A DNA stretch of 18,750 bases from Granulosicoccus sp047634635 (GCA_047634635.1 JBLIIE010000105.1:1-18750); one strand, 5' to 3'; numbered from the stretch's first letter, positions 1 to 7,456 are shown. Notes: generated from the sequence alone by a model not told the origin. Numbers and translations: made by a program.

Positions 1-107
1 TGCAACTGCATACGCGCTACATTTTCCGGGTTGATAGCTGCCCAGTTGTTGCCATTAGCAGCGATAGTATCTGCAGCATCTGATGTAAGAGTACGGTACG
101 GATTCAT
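1..107 (-). CDS. aceA: Isocitrate lyase, N-terminal fragment (3' part outside window)
   Basis: Isocitrate lyase splits isocitrate into glyoxylate and succinate, the first step of the glyoxylate shunt, in the cytoplasm. Only the first 35 codons are in the window; the gene runs off position 1. The ATG is at 107-105. The visible peptide begins MNPYRTL and contains WAAINPENVARMQLQ, which matches from memory the start of the large (about 530-residue) proteobacterial isocitrate lyases, where a 'SWxAINPEYxARMRxQNRF' segment follows a short variable N-terminus. It lies 100 bp downstream, on the same strand, of a small gene resembling a malate synthase G domain, and near a divergent RamB-like regulator. 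That context fits acetate or fatty-acid metabolism. A perfect 14-bp palindrome lies 28 bp before the start codon. The call rests on a short segment plus context, so the rest of the gene should be confirmed. Confidence 0.8.
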   Translation of the reverse strand, partial: MNPYRTLTSDAADTIAANGNNWAAINPENVARMQL

Positions 108-135
108 GAAAAGTAATTCTCTAATTAGAAATGTA

Positions 136-149
136 TTTGAAATTTCAAA
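136..149. promoter_or_regulatory. 14-bp perfect palindrome before aceA, candidate operator
   Basis: TTTGAAATTTCAAA is a perfect palindrome in the gap between the small malate-synthase-domain gene and aceA, ending 28 bp from the aceA start. It could be an operator that controls aceA separately from the upstream gene. The half-site GAAATT/AATTTC recurs in the regulator's upstream region at 640-657. It is AT-rich, so chance cannot be excluded. Confidence 0.35.
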
Positions 150-207
150 GTGCTTAGATCGACCCAATGAGCATTGAACCTAGGCGCTTAAAGCCGCAGT
201 TGTACTA

Positions 208-540
208 TTAAACTTGAGTGAGCAGCTGCATACGGTGGTTAGGCATCACACCGTTTACATTGGCACACGCCTGATCCGGCTCAATCTCAACCTGCAGACC
301 GTTGTTTTCCAGAAGAATCGATTGCGGTGATTCTACGTTTCCACCTGCTTCTATGAACTGTGACGGACTAGAGAGGCCAGTCGCAGATCCGTCAGCTTGA
401 ATAACGAGAAGGTGATCGAAGTAGACCAGGTATGCCGTTGCCGAGCCGTGCGACCCTTCAGCCAATGGAAAGCTGTGATCCAGGAAATCGATTGCCTGAT
501 CCCACTCAGCTGATGTTTTGAATTGTTGAGTCATACCCAT
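208..540 (-). CDS. Stand-alone malate synthase G alpha/beta-insert-like domain protein
   Basis: A 110-residue soluble protein with no signal peptide or membrane segment. Residues about 12-90 resemble, from memory, the inserted alpha/beta domain of malate synthase G (E. coli GlcB, roughly residues 150-260). FLDHSFPLAEGS matches FLDESLPLENGS, then comes ADGSATGLSSPSQF (compare 'TLRTPAQF'), then ILLENNGLQVEI (compare ILLKNNGLHIEL). The catalytic TIM barrel and the C-terminal plug are absent, so it should have no malate synthase activity by itself. It ends cleanly 15 residues after the similarity, and no barrel remnants are visible on either side, so it looks like an intact small gene rather than debris. 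The start ATG at 540 is preceded by GGAAC about 9 nt upstream; an in-frame ATG two codons later is possible. It is 100 bp upstream of aceA on the same strand and divergent from a RamB-like regulator. A role as partner or regulator of glyoxylate-shunt enzymes is inference. Confidence 0.75.
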   Translation of the reverse strand: MGMTQQFKTSAEWDQAIDFLDHSFPLAEGSHGSATAYLVYFDHLLVIQADGSATGLSSPSQFIEAGGNVESPQSILLENNGLQVEIEPDQACANVNGVMPNHRMQLLTQV

Positions 541-639
541 GGTGTGTGTTCCAAAATGTTTAACTGACGATTCGATTCCACGGCTGTGGAAGTTCGCCTG
601 TCCTAAGGCTTAACGGCAGTTTATGAAAAAATGAACTAG

Positions 640-669
640 AATTTCACAATAGAAATTACACACTGTGAA
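640..669. promoter_or_regulatory. Inverted repeats in the divergent intergenic region
   Basis: The 152-bp gap between the two divergent start codons (541-692) has no ORF of its own. It contains AATTTC-N6-GAAATT at 640-657, an exact inverted repeat, and an overlapping TTCACA-N15-TGTGAA pair at 643-669. They end 23 bp before the regulator's ATG, a typical place for autoregulation and for control of the divergent gene. I see no convincing -35/-10 pair, so the promoter itself is not assigned. Confidence 0.35.
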
Positions 670-692
670 TTTTACAAAAATATTGGTGATGC

Positions 693-2222
693 ATGTCGAA
701 AACCTCCTCAATACGTAACGCGCACTTTTTAGGTACTAAAATCAGGAATTTGCGTAAGCGCAACAACCTGACCATGGATGACTTGTCGGCACGTTGTGTA
801 AAACTGGACGCAGAATCTGCACCGTCTGTGTCATATATTTCTATGATTGAACGCGGAAAACGCCACCCCAGTGAAAAGATGCTGTCAGTTATTGCCGAGG
901 TATTCCAGAAGGATGTGTCCTGGTTTCTGGACAATGTGCCTGAAGAAGCAGCCATCGCCCCGGACAAGGGAAGCCGGGGTGGCGTTACCGGTATGTCCCT
1001 GGAGCCCGGATTCCTGTTTTCCAAGGAAATACTGCAAAACGCTATCCCGGAGATGCTGTCTCAAACGGGAGTATCAGGTCGGCAATTCGCCCACTTGCTG
1101 ATTCGTGCTCACCAGGAAAACAACCAGAACCATTTTCCGGAACTTGAGCGTGCCGCAGAAAACATCGGCAAGAAACAAATGCCTTTAAGTGTTGAGGCAT
1201 TGATGGATATCTGCAAAAGCATGGGGCTTAAGATCAAATGGTTTACGCGTTTGCCACCCTCCGCTCAATCGAAAATGACCTTGAGTGATTCGGGGATTGT
1301 GCGCTCCTACTTTGATGCGCCATCAACGATTTACGTTAATAAAGTCATGCAAAAACAACCGGCACGCCTCAAGTATGACCTAGCGTTATACATTGGCCAT
1401 AAAGTACTGCATGAAGGAGACGGTGTTAAAAGCTTGATGACCACCGGACCAAAACCAGAGGAATCTGTCAGCGACATATCACTAGGGCTTAATGCAAGTA
1501 GTGCACTTAACGCACAGGATATTGTTCATGCATGGCGAGATTTCGAGTGCAGCTTTTTTGCAGGTGCATTGTTGTGCCCTAAGGTTCCATTCAGGAGATT
1601 ACTCGAACAAAAGGCGCATGATATTAGCGTTGCTTCAATGGTTGATGTCACTACATCAACCGTTATGCGTCGTATGACTGTTGTATCTTCCTATTCCCAT
1701 TGGCATTATTTTGATGCTTACCCACCTGGTAGATTACACGCTGTTTATCGGGGAAACGGCATACCTTTACCGTGGGGGAATATGCGACTTGTACAAGATC
1801 CCTGTCAGCATTGGGCAGTATTTAGAATGATCAATACAGAGGGTAATACAAGTTCAGCACAAATTTCTGTACTTGATGTCGGTGACCAGCCTCGAATCTA
1901 TTGCTGTGAGTCCGTTAAGGTCACTGACATGTCCGGAACCGGACATGTACTGTGCGCAGGCATTGATGTGAATCCTGCATTAACCGCTCAGGGTGCTGAT
2001 GCCGTAGCTATTGCCCAAGCACTCAAGGACGCCTGCATTGCAAACGGTGGATCAGTCACGATTCCACCGGATATCAAAAAGGCACTCCGGCAAATAGCCA
2101 AATTATTAAATATTGCCTGGCTAGGGCGTGGAATAGAAAAAGAAGCTCGATTGATCTGCCCACGAAGTGGTGCCTGCCCACGATCCCCAAGCTGTCACAA
2201 AAACAGTGCTGGCATGGTTTAG
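693..2222 (+). CDS. Long XRE-family transcriptional regulator, RamB/ScfR-like
   Basis: A 509-residue cytoplasmic DNA-binding protein. Residues about 10-82 form an XRE/Cro helix-turn-helix: IRNLRKRNNLTMDDLSARC, then SYISMIERGKRHPS, then AEVFQKDVSWF. The middle (about 200-300) resembles the IrrE/ImmA-like region of short-chain-fatty-acyl regulators. The HExxH zinc-protease signature there is degenerate, reading YIGHKVLH at 233-240, so peptidase activity is unlikely. The C-terminus has a Cys group (C489, C495, C501), similar in placement to the Cys-rich tail of RamB/ScfR proteins. RamB controls acetate and glyoxylate-shunt genes in actinobacteria, and long XRE proteins of this kind sit near aceA in some gammaproteobacteria (from memory). 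The divergent position next to aceA supports the same role here. The ATG at 693 follows a GGTGAT element. It ends 15 bp from the convergent recR stop codon with no hairpin between. Confidence 0.75.
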   Translation: MSKTSSIRNAHFLGTKIRNLRKRNNLTMDDLSARCVKLDAESAPSVSYISMIERGKRHPSEKMLSVIAEVFQKDVSWFLDNVPEEAAIAPDKGSRGGVTGMSLEPGFLFSKEILQNAIPEMLSQTGVSGRQFAHLLIRAHQENNQNHFPELERAAENIGKKQMPLSVEALMDICKSMGLKIKWFTRLPPSAQSKMTLSDSGIVRSYFDAPSTIYVNKVMQKQPARLKYDLALYIGHKVLHEGDGVKSLMTTGPKPEESVSDISLGLNASSALNAQDIVHAWRDFECSFFAGALLCPKVPFRRLLEQKAHDISVASMVDVTTSTVMRRMTVVSSYSHWHYFDAYPPGRLHAVYRGNGIPLPWGNMRLVQDPCQHWAVFRMINTEGNTSSAQISVLDVGDQPRIYCCESVKVTDMSGTGHVLCAGIDVNPALTAQGADAVAIAQALKDACIANGGSVTIPPDIKKALRQIAKLLNIAWLGRGIEKEARLICPRSGACPRSPSCHKNSAGMV

Positions 2223-2237
2223 CTTTTGCGCGACTAC

Positions 2238-2837
2238 TTAGCTCAACGGAGTCCGCTGAGCAAAGGCCACCGCCAGCGTGCCACCATCAGCAAACTCCAA
2301 CTCACTGCCCACCGGTATTCCTCTAGCAATTTGCAAGACTGGTACCTGATGACGAGCTGCCAGATCCCCTATGTAACGAGCTGTAGCCTGCCCTTCCACC
2401 GTCGGATTGGTGGCCAGGGTAATTTCATCGATTCCGCCAGACTCCAAGCGCGAATCGAGTAAATCCAAACCCAGATCTTTTGGACCCACTCCATCCAAAG
2501 GAGATAAATGCCCCAGCAGCAGAAAATACTTGCCTCGATAATTAGTGGATCTATCAATGGCCATCACATCAACTTGATTTTCAACGATACAAAGCTGGGA
2601 CGACAATCTGGCAGGGTCAGAGCACCAGCGACACAGCGTTTGCTCGGTAAACATTCTGCACTGCTCGCAATGGTTAATTTTGTCCATTGCGTTTATCAAC
2701 GTTTCACCCAGCTTTTTGGCAGCTTCTCTATCGCGTTTTAACAAATGCAACGCCATACGCTGAGCAGACTTTGGCCCCACTCCGGGTAAACATCGAAGCG
2801 ATTCTATTAAATCTTCAAGTAATCCACTGCTGGCCAT
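2238..2837 (-). CDS. recR: Recombination mediator protein RecR
   Basis: RecR works with RecF and RecO to load RecA on SSB-coated gapped DNA. The 199-residue length is usual for the family. In order it shows a helix-hairpin-helix (LPGVGPKSAQRMALHLL, 17-33), a four-Cys zinc finger (C57, C60, C69, C72) and a Toprim domain (LCIVENQVDVMAIDRS, about 82-97, then the NPTVEGQATA segment). The conserved RGKYFLLLGHLSPLDGVGP segment lies at 101-119. It is the last gene of the dnaX-ybaB-recR set, 25 bp after ybaB and on the same strand, and converges with the RamB-like gene. No terminator is visible in the 15-bp gap. Confidence 0.97.
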   Translation of the reverse strand: MASSGLLEDLIESLRCLPGVGPKSAQRMALHLLKRDREAAKKLGETLINAMDKINHCEQCRMFTEQTLCRWCSDPARLSSQLCIVENQVDVMAIDRSTNYRGKYFLLLGHLSPLDGVGPKDLGLDLLDSRLESGGIDEITLATNPTVEGQATARYIGDLAARHQVPVLQIARGIPVGSELEFADGGTLAVAFAQRTPLS

Positions 2838-2862
2838 AGTCGGTAGATCGTTTCAACAACAA

Positions 2863-3186
2863 TTAGAAAGGAAGTTTCATACCGGGTGGTAATTCCATAC
2901 CGCTGGTAAGTCCAGAGAGTTTGGATTTTGAGGCTTCAGCCAACTTGTGTGCCGCGTCATTGACAGCCGCCGCTACCAGGTCTTCGAGCATGTCTTTATC
3001 ATCACCCACCAACGAATCATCTATGGACACCTTTCGCAACTCGTGCTGGCCGTTCATGACGACCTTGACAAGGCCACCACCACTTTGGCCTTCGATTTCC
3101 ATGTTTGCAATTTCTTCTTGAGCGCGCTGCATATCTTCCTGCATCTTCTGCGCTTGCTTCATTAAATTGCCAATACCACCTTTCAT
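2863..3186 (-). CDS. ybaB: YbaB/EbfC nucleoid-associated protein
   Basis: A 107-residue DNA-binding protein that in other bacteria forms a tweezer-like dimer and coats the nucleoid. The sequence shows the family pattern: an N-terminal helix rich in Lys, Gln and Met (GNLMKQAQKMQEDMQRAQEE), a central beta segment (GGGLVKVVMNGQHELRKVSI), then a helix (DLVAAAVNDAAHKLAE) and a Gly/Pro/Met tail ending GMKLPF. It lies 53 bp after dnaX and 25 bp before recR, the classic conserved order, which suggests one transcript. Confidence 0.96.
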   Translation of the reverse strand: MKGGIGNLMKQAQKMQEDMQRAQEEIANMEIEGQSGGGLVKVVMNGQHELRKVSIDDSLVGDDKDMLEDLVAAAVNDAAHKLAEASKSKLSGLTSGMELPPGMKLPF

Positions 3187-3239
3187 AATTATTTATTCCG
3201 CAAATTGAATTACTGGTAGGTTAAGGGTTGTTAACCGTT

Positions 3240-5063
3240 TCACTTTTCGCCAATGGGTTGAATGCTGGATTCGTCCACAGACGCGTCCACTCGATCAATC
3301 AGTTGCCTGACAACCGGGTCTTCACCAATCGATAGACGCGCAGCGGCCATCTCGGTTGCCACATATTCTTCATCGATGTTGGCAGGTGTACGTAATTTTT
3401 CATCAACCAGAGCAATATCTACGCGAACTTCCTGCCCCATCCAATCGTTCAATGCGGCATTGACGCGTTCAAAAAACCGCTGTGTATTGAGATGCTCTGA
3501 AGTTGATTGCAGACGCAACTGGATGCGATTATTGGAGAACCCGACTAACTCTGTCTGGCTTGCAAGCTGGCGAGGCATTCCAGAGATATCCAGTTCAGCC
3601 ACTATCTGATGCCAGTCAGAGGGTTTGATGTTCGCCTTATCTATCGTTGGCGAGCTCGGTGCGGGCTGCGCTGCTGGAATTGTTGCTGCTGGAATTGTTG
3701 CTGCCACGATTGGGGGCGGCGCTGGTGCAACAGGTGGTACTTCGCCTCTGGCCGCAGCTAGTGCAGCAGCTCGTGGCGAGCCTCCAGCGGATACTTCCCC
3801 ACGTACCGCCAGGGACGGGGAGGATTGCTTTACGGGACTATTTGGGGCATTTTGGCGATCTGCGGGACCCTGACTTAAGGACGCAGATGCAGATGGTGTA
3901 TTCCCTGGTGCTATCAGAGGCTGCGCAAGCTGGCCAGAAATACCAGCTGAACTGCTGCCGTTATCACCGAAAGCACCTTGAGGTTTGAACGCACTCATGC
4001 GTAACAAAGCCATATCGAACGCTTCACGAGGATCAGGTGCAAATGGCATGTCGCGCCGCGCGTGCATACCGATCTGGTAGAACAATTGCACTTCGTCAGG
4101 CGCGATAGTGTTAGCCAAACTGGACAATCGCTCATACCCGGGAGACTTGTCAGTCACACTTCCCGGCACGCTTTGAATCATAGCGATCTTGTGCAGCAGG
4201 CTCAGTAGCTCGCCCATTAATTCGGTGAAGTCAGGCGCATACTCAGCCAGCTGCTCTACCCGCTCAAACAATTCACTAAGCTGCCCCGAACCCAATGACT
4301 CGATAAGTCCCAGTAACCGGTCTACGGATGCTCTGCCAAGCATCGATTCAACATCGCTTTCACGAACTGCACCGTCTCCTAAGGCCACAGCTTGTTCAAC
4401 CAGGCTCAAGGAATCTCTGACACTGCCCTCTGAGGCTCTCGCGATTAAATCGAGCGCAGGTCTTTCACACTTAATAGACTCTTCACCTAGAATTTTGGTG
4501 AGATAGTCAGTCAGGATGCCCGGAGCCATGCGCTTGAGGTTGAACTGCAGACAGCGCGACAGGACGGTCACAGGTACCTTTTGTGGATCAGTGGTCGCCA
4601 GCAGGAACTTCACGTGCTCCGGTGGTTCTTCTAGAGTTTTCAGCAACGCATTAAAACTGTGATTGGAAAACATGTGCACCTCATCGATCAGGTACACCTT
4701 GTATCGCCCGCTAGCAGGGGCGTAAGGCACGTTTTCAAGTAATTCGCGAGTTTCTTCAACCTTGGTGCGCGATGCAGCATCTACCTCTATCAGGTCAAAG
4801 AAGCGTCCAGCCTCAATGTCCTTGCAGGCACTACACTCACCGCAAGGATTGGAACTCACGCCGTTTGTTTCGCAATTCAGACACTTTGCGAAAATCCGGG
4901 CAATGGTTGTTTTGCCGACACCACGCATTCCCGTAAACAGATATGCATGATGCAATCTGTCCGAGTCAAGAGCGTTGACGAGAGCACGCAAAACCGGCTC
5001 TTGGCCAATCATGTCGCGAAAGTGCTGCGGACGCCATTTGCGCGCGAGAACCTTATAGCTCAT
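3240..5063 (-). CDS. dnaX: DNA polymerase III subunits tau/gamma
   Basis: DnaX is the ATPase of the clamp loader; full-length tau also ties the polymerase cores and the helicase together. I place the start at the ATG at 5063 (MSYKVLARKWRP), the conserved DnaX N-terminus, giving 607 residues. A TTG seven codons upstream would be in frame but extends past the family start. It shows Walker A GMRGVGKTT (45-53), a zinc module (C64, C74, C77, C80), Walker B LIDEVHM (125-131), a sensor/arginine-finger segment VLSRC (167-171) and AAA+ lid regions. Then comes an Ala/Pro/Ser linker (about 375-485) and the tau C-terminal domain. The linker contains a 2 x 15-bp tandem repeat at 3670-3699, giving IPAAT-type repeats. 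I did not see a clear A-rich slippery site for making gamma. It is followed by ybaB and preceded by the SRP RNA. Confidence 0.97.
   Translation of the reverse strand: MSYKVLARKWRPQHFRDMIGQEPVLRALVNALDSDRLHHAYLFTGMRGVGKTTIARIFAKCLNCETNGVSSNPCGECSACKDIEAGRFFDLIEVDAASRTKVEETRELLENVPYAPASGRYKVYLIDEVHMFSNHSFNALLKTLEEPPEHVKFLLATTDPQKVPVTVLSRCLQFNLKRMAPGILTDYLTKILGEESIKCERPALDLIARASEGSVRDSLSLVEQAVALGDGAVRESDVESMLGRASVDRLLGLIESLGSGQLSELFERVEQLAEYAPDFTELMGELLSLLHKIAMIQSVPGSVTDKSPGYERLSSLANTIAPDEVQLFYQIGMHARRDMPFAPDPREAFDMALLRMSAFKPQGAFGDNGSSSAGISGQLAQPLIAPGNTPSASASLSQGPADRQNAPNSPVKQSSPSLAVRGEVSAGGSPRAAALAAARGEVPPVAPAPPPIVAATIPAATIPAAQPAPSSPTIDKANIKPSDWHQIVAELDISGMPRQLASQTELVGFSNNRIQLRLQSTSEHLNTQRFFERVNAALNDWMGQEVRVDIALVDEKLRTPANIDEEYVATEMAAARLSIGEDPVVRQLIDRVDASVDESSIQPIGEK
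3670..3699 (-). repeat. Two perfect 15-bp tandem repeats in the dnaX linker
   Basis: GCTGCTGGAATTGTT occurs twice head to tail, coding in dnaX for an (A)-TIPA-type five-residue repeat inside the low-complexity linker. The unit is a multiple of three, so copy-number change would not break the frame. Confidence 0.85.
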
Positions 5064-5094
5064 TGAGGTGGGTGTGGGCCGCAAATGGAATAAA

Positions 5095-5209
5095 GGTGGC
5101 GTCCCGCATCAGCAACATCTCGGCGCCCGAATCCACTGCCTCCGCTGCTCCCTTCCAGGCCTGACGGGGTAAACAATTTCTCGCCGCGAGAGTGCCGATA
5201 CGAAACACC
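5095..5209 (-). ncRNA. ffs: 4.5S RNA, signal recognition particle RNA
   Basis: The SRP RNA binds Ffh and directs membrane-protein targeting. The minus strand carries the highly conserved apical region GTTTACC, then GTCAGG, then GGAAGG, GAGCAGC and GGCAG, in the same order as E. coli 4.5S RNA. The flanks pair as the expected long hairpin: GGTG at the 5' end with CACC at the 3' end, GTATCGGCA with the downstream TGTTGCTGATGC segment (including G-U pairs), and TCTCG with CGAGA. The length by this pairing is about 115 nt, close to the E. coli 114. The 3' end is followed by TTTA. It sits 31 bp before dnaX, as in Pseudomonas and in several other bacteria. End points are inferred from base pairing. 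Confidence 0.93.
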
Positions 5210-5219
5210 ATAGCACCCC

Positions 5220-5249
5220 TATTCTGAGGCCTGAAGGCTCGGTGTGCAA
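5220..5249 (-). promoter_or_regulatory. Candidate sigma-70 promoter of the SRP RNA
   Basis: On the minus strand TTGCAC (5249-5244), an 18-bp spacer and AGAATA (5225-5220) form a plausible -35/-10 pair. They stand 10 bp before the inferred 5' end of the 4.5S RNA, slightly long for a -10 to +1 distance. The -10 is a weak match, so this is tentative. Confidence 0.4.
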
Positions 5250-5321
5250 GCACCATCTGCACTCCTTTTCACTTGGCACGACAAGGAAGCTCATTTGCAA
5301 AAAACACGACACTCGCCATTT

Positions 5322-5355
5322 CGGTCATTCTGCTGTCATAAATAGGGATGAGAAT
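5322..5355 (+). promoter_or_regulatory. Pho box and -10 of the phoBR operon
   Basis: Two 11-bp direct repeats, CGGTCATTCTG (5322-5332) and CTGTCATAAAT (5333-5343), match the PhoB-box half-site CTGTCATAwAw; the second is nearly ideal. Six bases later comes GAGAAT (5350-5355), a -10-like hexamer (four of six). PhoB-P normally replaces a -35 in this geometry, as at E. coli phoA. This indicates positive autoregulation of phoBR under phosphate limitation. A transcript from here starts upstream of both possible phoB start codons. Confidence 0.75.
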
Positions 5356-5417
5356 CGCGCTTTCTTGTCACGACACGTTACTATCAGATGATCCCTAACA
5401 GATCTTCAAAGTCCGAT

Positions 5418-6116
5418 ATGCCAGCAGATATTCTCGTAGTAGAGGACGAAGTTGCGATTCGCGAGATGCTACAACTTGCCCTCGAGAGGCTTGGCCACAC
5501 AGTGCACGCCGCTGGCAGCACGCTTGAGGCACGCAAGCTTCTGGCAGAAAAACAAATGCACATGGCAATTGTCGACTGGATGCTCCCCGGTGGCAGTGGT
5601 CTTGAATTGGTTCGCTCCCTGCGCAAACAGGAGCTTTACCGACACTTGCCCATCATCATGCTTACGGCTCGTACTGAAGAACACGATATAACCGCAGGGC
5701 TTGACGCTGGGGCTGATGATTACGTTACCAAACCCTTCTCCCCCCGTGAGCTGAATTCCAGAATCAATGCGTTGCTGCGGCGAAGCCACGATTTTCATTC
5801 CGACGCCATCGTGACCGTGGGACCCTTAGTGCTTGATGCAGCAGCGCATCAGGTCACCGTTGGTGGGCAGGAAATCCCCTTGGGACATACCGAATTCAAA
5901 CTTATTTCGTTTCTAATGAATAATCCTGATCACGTCTATAGCCGATCACAGTTGCTTGATCATGTCTGGGGAACTGGGACTTACATCGAAGAGCGCACTG
6001 TTGACGTACACATACTGCGTTTAAGGAAAAACTTAAAGCCCTTCGCAGCAGAATCCTTGCTGGAGACCGTCCGAGGGGCTGGTTATAAACTGACTGCCCA
6101 TTACAGAGCTCATTAA
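5418..6116 (+). CDS. phoB: Phosphate regulon response regulator PhoB
   Basis: OmpR/PhoB-family response regulator that, once phosphorylated by PhoR, binds Pho boxes and recruits RNA polymerase. From the ATG at 5418 (MPADILVVEDE, the family start) it has 232 residues. The receiver domain shows the acidic pair E9/D10, phospho-acceptor D53 (IVDWMLPGGSG), T83 (MLTAR) and K105 (TKPFSP). A winged-helix DNA-binding domain follows, with HTEFKLISF, YSRSQLLDHVWG and EERTVDVHILRLRKNL, ending in VRGAGYKL. An in-frame ATG at 5388 would add ten unconserved residues and sits close to the promoter, so I prefer 5418, although neither start has a strong ribosome site. phoR follows after 20 bp. Confidence 0.96.
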   Translation: MPADILVVEDEVAIREMLQLALERLGHTVHAAGSTLEARKLLAEKQMHMAIVDWMLPGGSGLELVRSLRKQELYRHLPIIMLTARTEEHDITAGLDAGADDYVTKPFSPRELNSRINALLRRSHDFHSDAIVTVGPLVLDAAAHQVTVGGQEIPLGHTEFKLISFLMNNPDHVYSRSQLLDHVWGTGTYIEERTVDVHILRLRKNLKPFAAESLLETVRGAGYKLTAHYRAH

Positions 6117-6136
6117 ACCGGTATCATTCCAGCACT

Positions 6137-7456
6137 ATGAAGCTTACGTCTAGCCTCAAAAGCGAAATACGCTGGTTTGTCAGTGGATTCATCGCTGTTT
6201 TGCTTGCCAGCTTCCTAGTCGGCTGGCCGGCCATCGGGTTAATTCTGTACTTAACAGGCTATGTCATCTGGCTGCTGCATCGCTTGAACAACATCGTCTA
6301 TTGGCTAGGCAAACGGGCCACGGCGTCAGAGGCACCACCCACTAACGGCCTAACTAATGACATTGTGCAGTTGGTGCATCGCGAGAAAAAATACAGCCGT
6401 AAACAAAAAAACCGCTATCGCAGCATGCTAGCCCAATTCAACTCTCTGGCAGCTGATTTACCCGATGCGACAGTGGTCTTGAATACAGAAAATGAAATAC
6501 GGTGGTCAAATTCAGCGGCACTAATACTGTTAAATGTTCATCCTGAACGCGATAAGGGCCAACGAATCAATAACTTAGTCCGGTTGCCAGAATTTCGAGA
6601 GTTCCTCCTGTCTGAAAACAGCGCTGAGGAGCTTGAAATTCCGGCGCCGTTGGCACCTGAAAAAATCCTGGCGGTAAGAAAGGTTCGAACCGGCAAACAC
6701 ATGACTGTACTCATTGCCGCCGATATTACCCAAAGAGTTCAGCTGCGCGAAATGCGTAAGGCATTTGTAGCCGATGTCTCCCATGAGCTGCGTACCCCAC
6801 TAACTGTTATCAGCGGTTACGTGGAGATGCTAACCGAAGATGAATCACTGGATGCCAGTGTTAAAAAATCGCTGGAACACATTTCCTCGCAATCGGATCG
6901 CATGCGCGGCATTGTGGAAGACTTACTACAGCTGTCAAAGTTGGAAGCCAACCGTTTAGGCGAAAACGAAGGACAAGCCGTCGACGTCAGCACCATGATT
7001 GTTACCATGATCTCAGCGCTATCTGCCATGATCACAAATCACACTATCGAGCTTGACGTAGATTCAACCCTAGGGGTCGTTGGATCCGAACGTGAATTGT
7101 ATAGCGCCTGCAACAATTTGCTGACCAATGCCATTCGCTATACAGACCCGGGCACCTTGATCAAAGTGTCCTGGGCCGTCAATGAAGATGGGGGAATGAT
7201 GTATACCGTGGCAGATAATGGCCCTGGTATAGAAGCACGACACTTGTCGCGGCTTAGCGAACGCTTTTATCGGGTTGATGCCAGCCGGTCCCGAGACGAA
7301 GGTGGCACCGGACTGGGGCTTGCGATTGTGAAACATGCAGCTCAGCGCCATGGTGGAACACTTAACATCGTCAGCACCCCGGGAACAGGGTCCGAATTTG
7401 AAATAGTTTTCCCACCCAATAGAACAACCCAGCTCCGCCTGGCTGTTAATCAGTAG
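6137..7456 (+). CDS. phoR: Phosphate regulon sensor histidine kinase PhoR
   Basis: Membrane-bound histidine kinase/phosphatase that controls PhoB and responds to phosphate supply through PstSCAB and PhoU. The 439 residues show one hydrophobic hairpin near the N-terminus (about 14-48) with almost no periplasmic loop, a basic linker, a PAS domain (about 100-200) and a HisKA domain with VSHELRTPL carrying the phospho-acceptor H216. A HATPase domain follows, with the N box NNLLTNAIRYT (326-336), G1 DNGPGI (360-365), the F box ERFYRVD and G2 GGTGLGLAI (389-397). This is the standard PhoR layout. It follows phoB by 20 bp and is therefore co-transcribed from the Pho-box promoter. Confidence 0.96.
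   Translation: MKLTSSLKSEIRWFVSGFIAVLLASFLVGWPAIGLILYLTGYVIWLLHRLNNIVYWLGKRATASEAPPTNGLTNDIVQLVHREKKYSRKQKNRYRSMLAQFNSLAADLPDATVVLNTENEIRWSNSAALILLNVHPERDKGQRINNLVRLPEFREFLLSENSAEELEIPAPLAPEKILAVRKVRTGKHMTVLIAADITQRVQLREMRKAFVADVSHELRTPLTVISGYVEMLTEDESLDASVKKSLEHISSQSDRMRGIVEDLLQLSKLEANRLGENEGQAVDVSTMIVTMISALSAMITNHTIELDVDSTLGVVGSERELYSACNNLLTNAIRYTDPGTLIKVSWAVNEDGGMMYTVADNGPGIEARHLSRLSERFYRVDASRSRDEGGTGLGLAIVKHAAQRHGGTLNIVSTPGTGSEFEIVFPPNRTTQLRLAVNQ

Noticed and set aside
656..1024. 122-residue minus-strand frame over the regulator's start
   Set aside because: Lies antisense to a well-supported HTH domain, has no recognisable motif and no ribosome site.
3625..3988. Ala-rich plus-strand frames opposite the dnaX linker
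   Set aside because: Low-complexity shadow of the dnaX Ala/Pro linker and its repeats.
5053..5312. Two overlapping minus-strand frames (69 and 67 residues) upstream of dnaX
   Set aside because: They cover the 4.5S RNA, whose conserved loop and stems explain the sequence.
5388..5417. Ten-codon N-terminal extension of PhoB
   Set aside because: PhoB proteins begin just before ILVVEDE, and the extension is not conserved; the ATG at 5418 is preferred.
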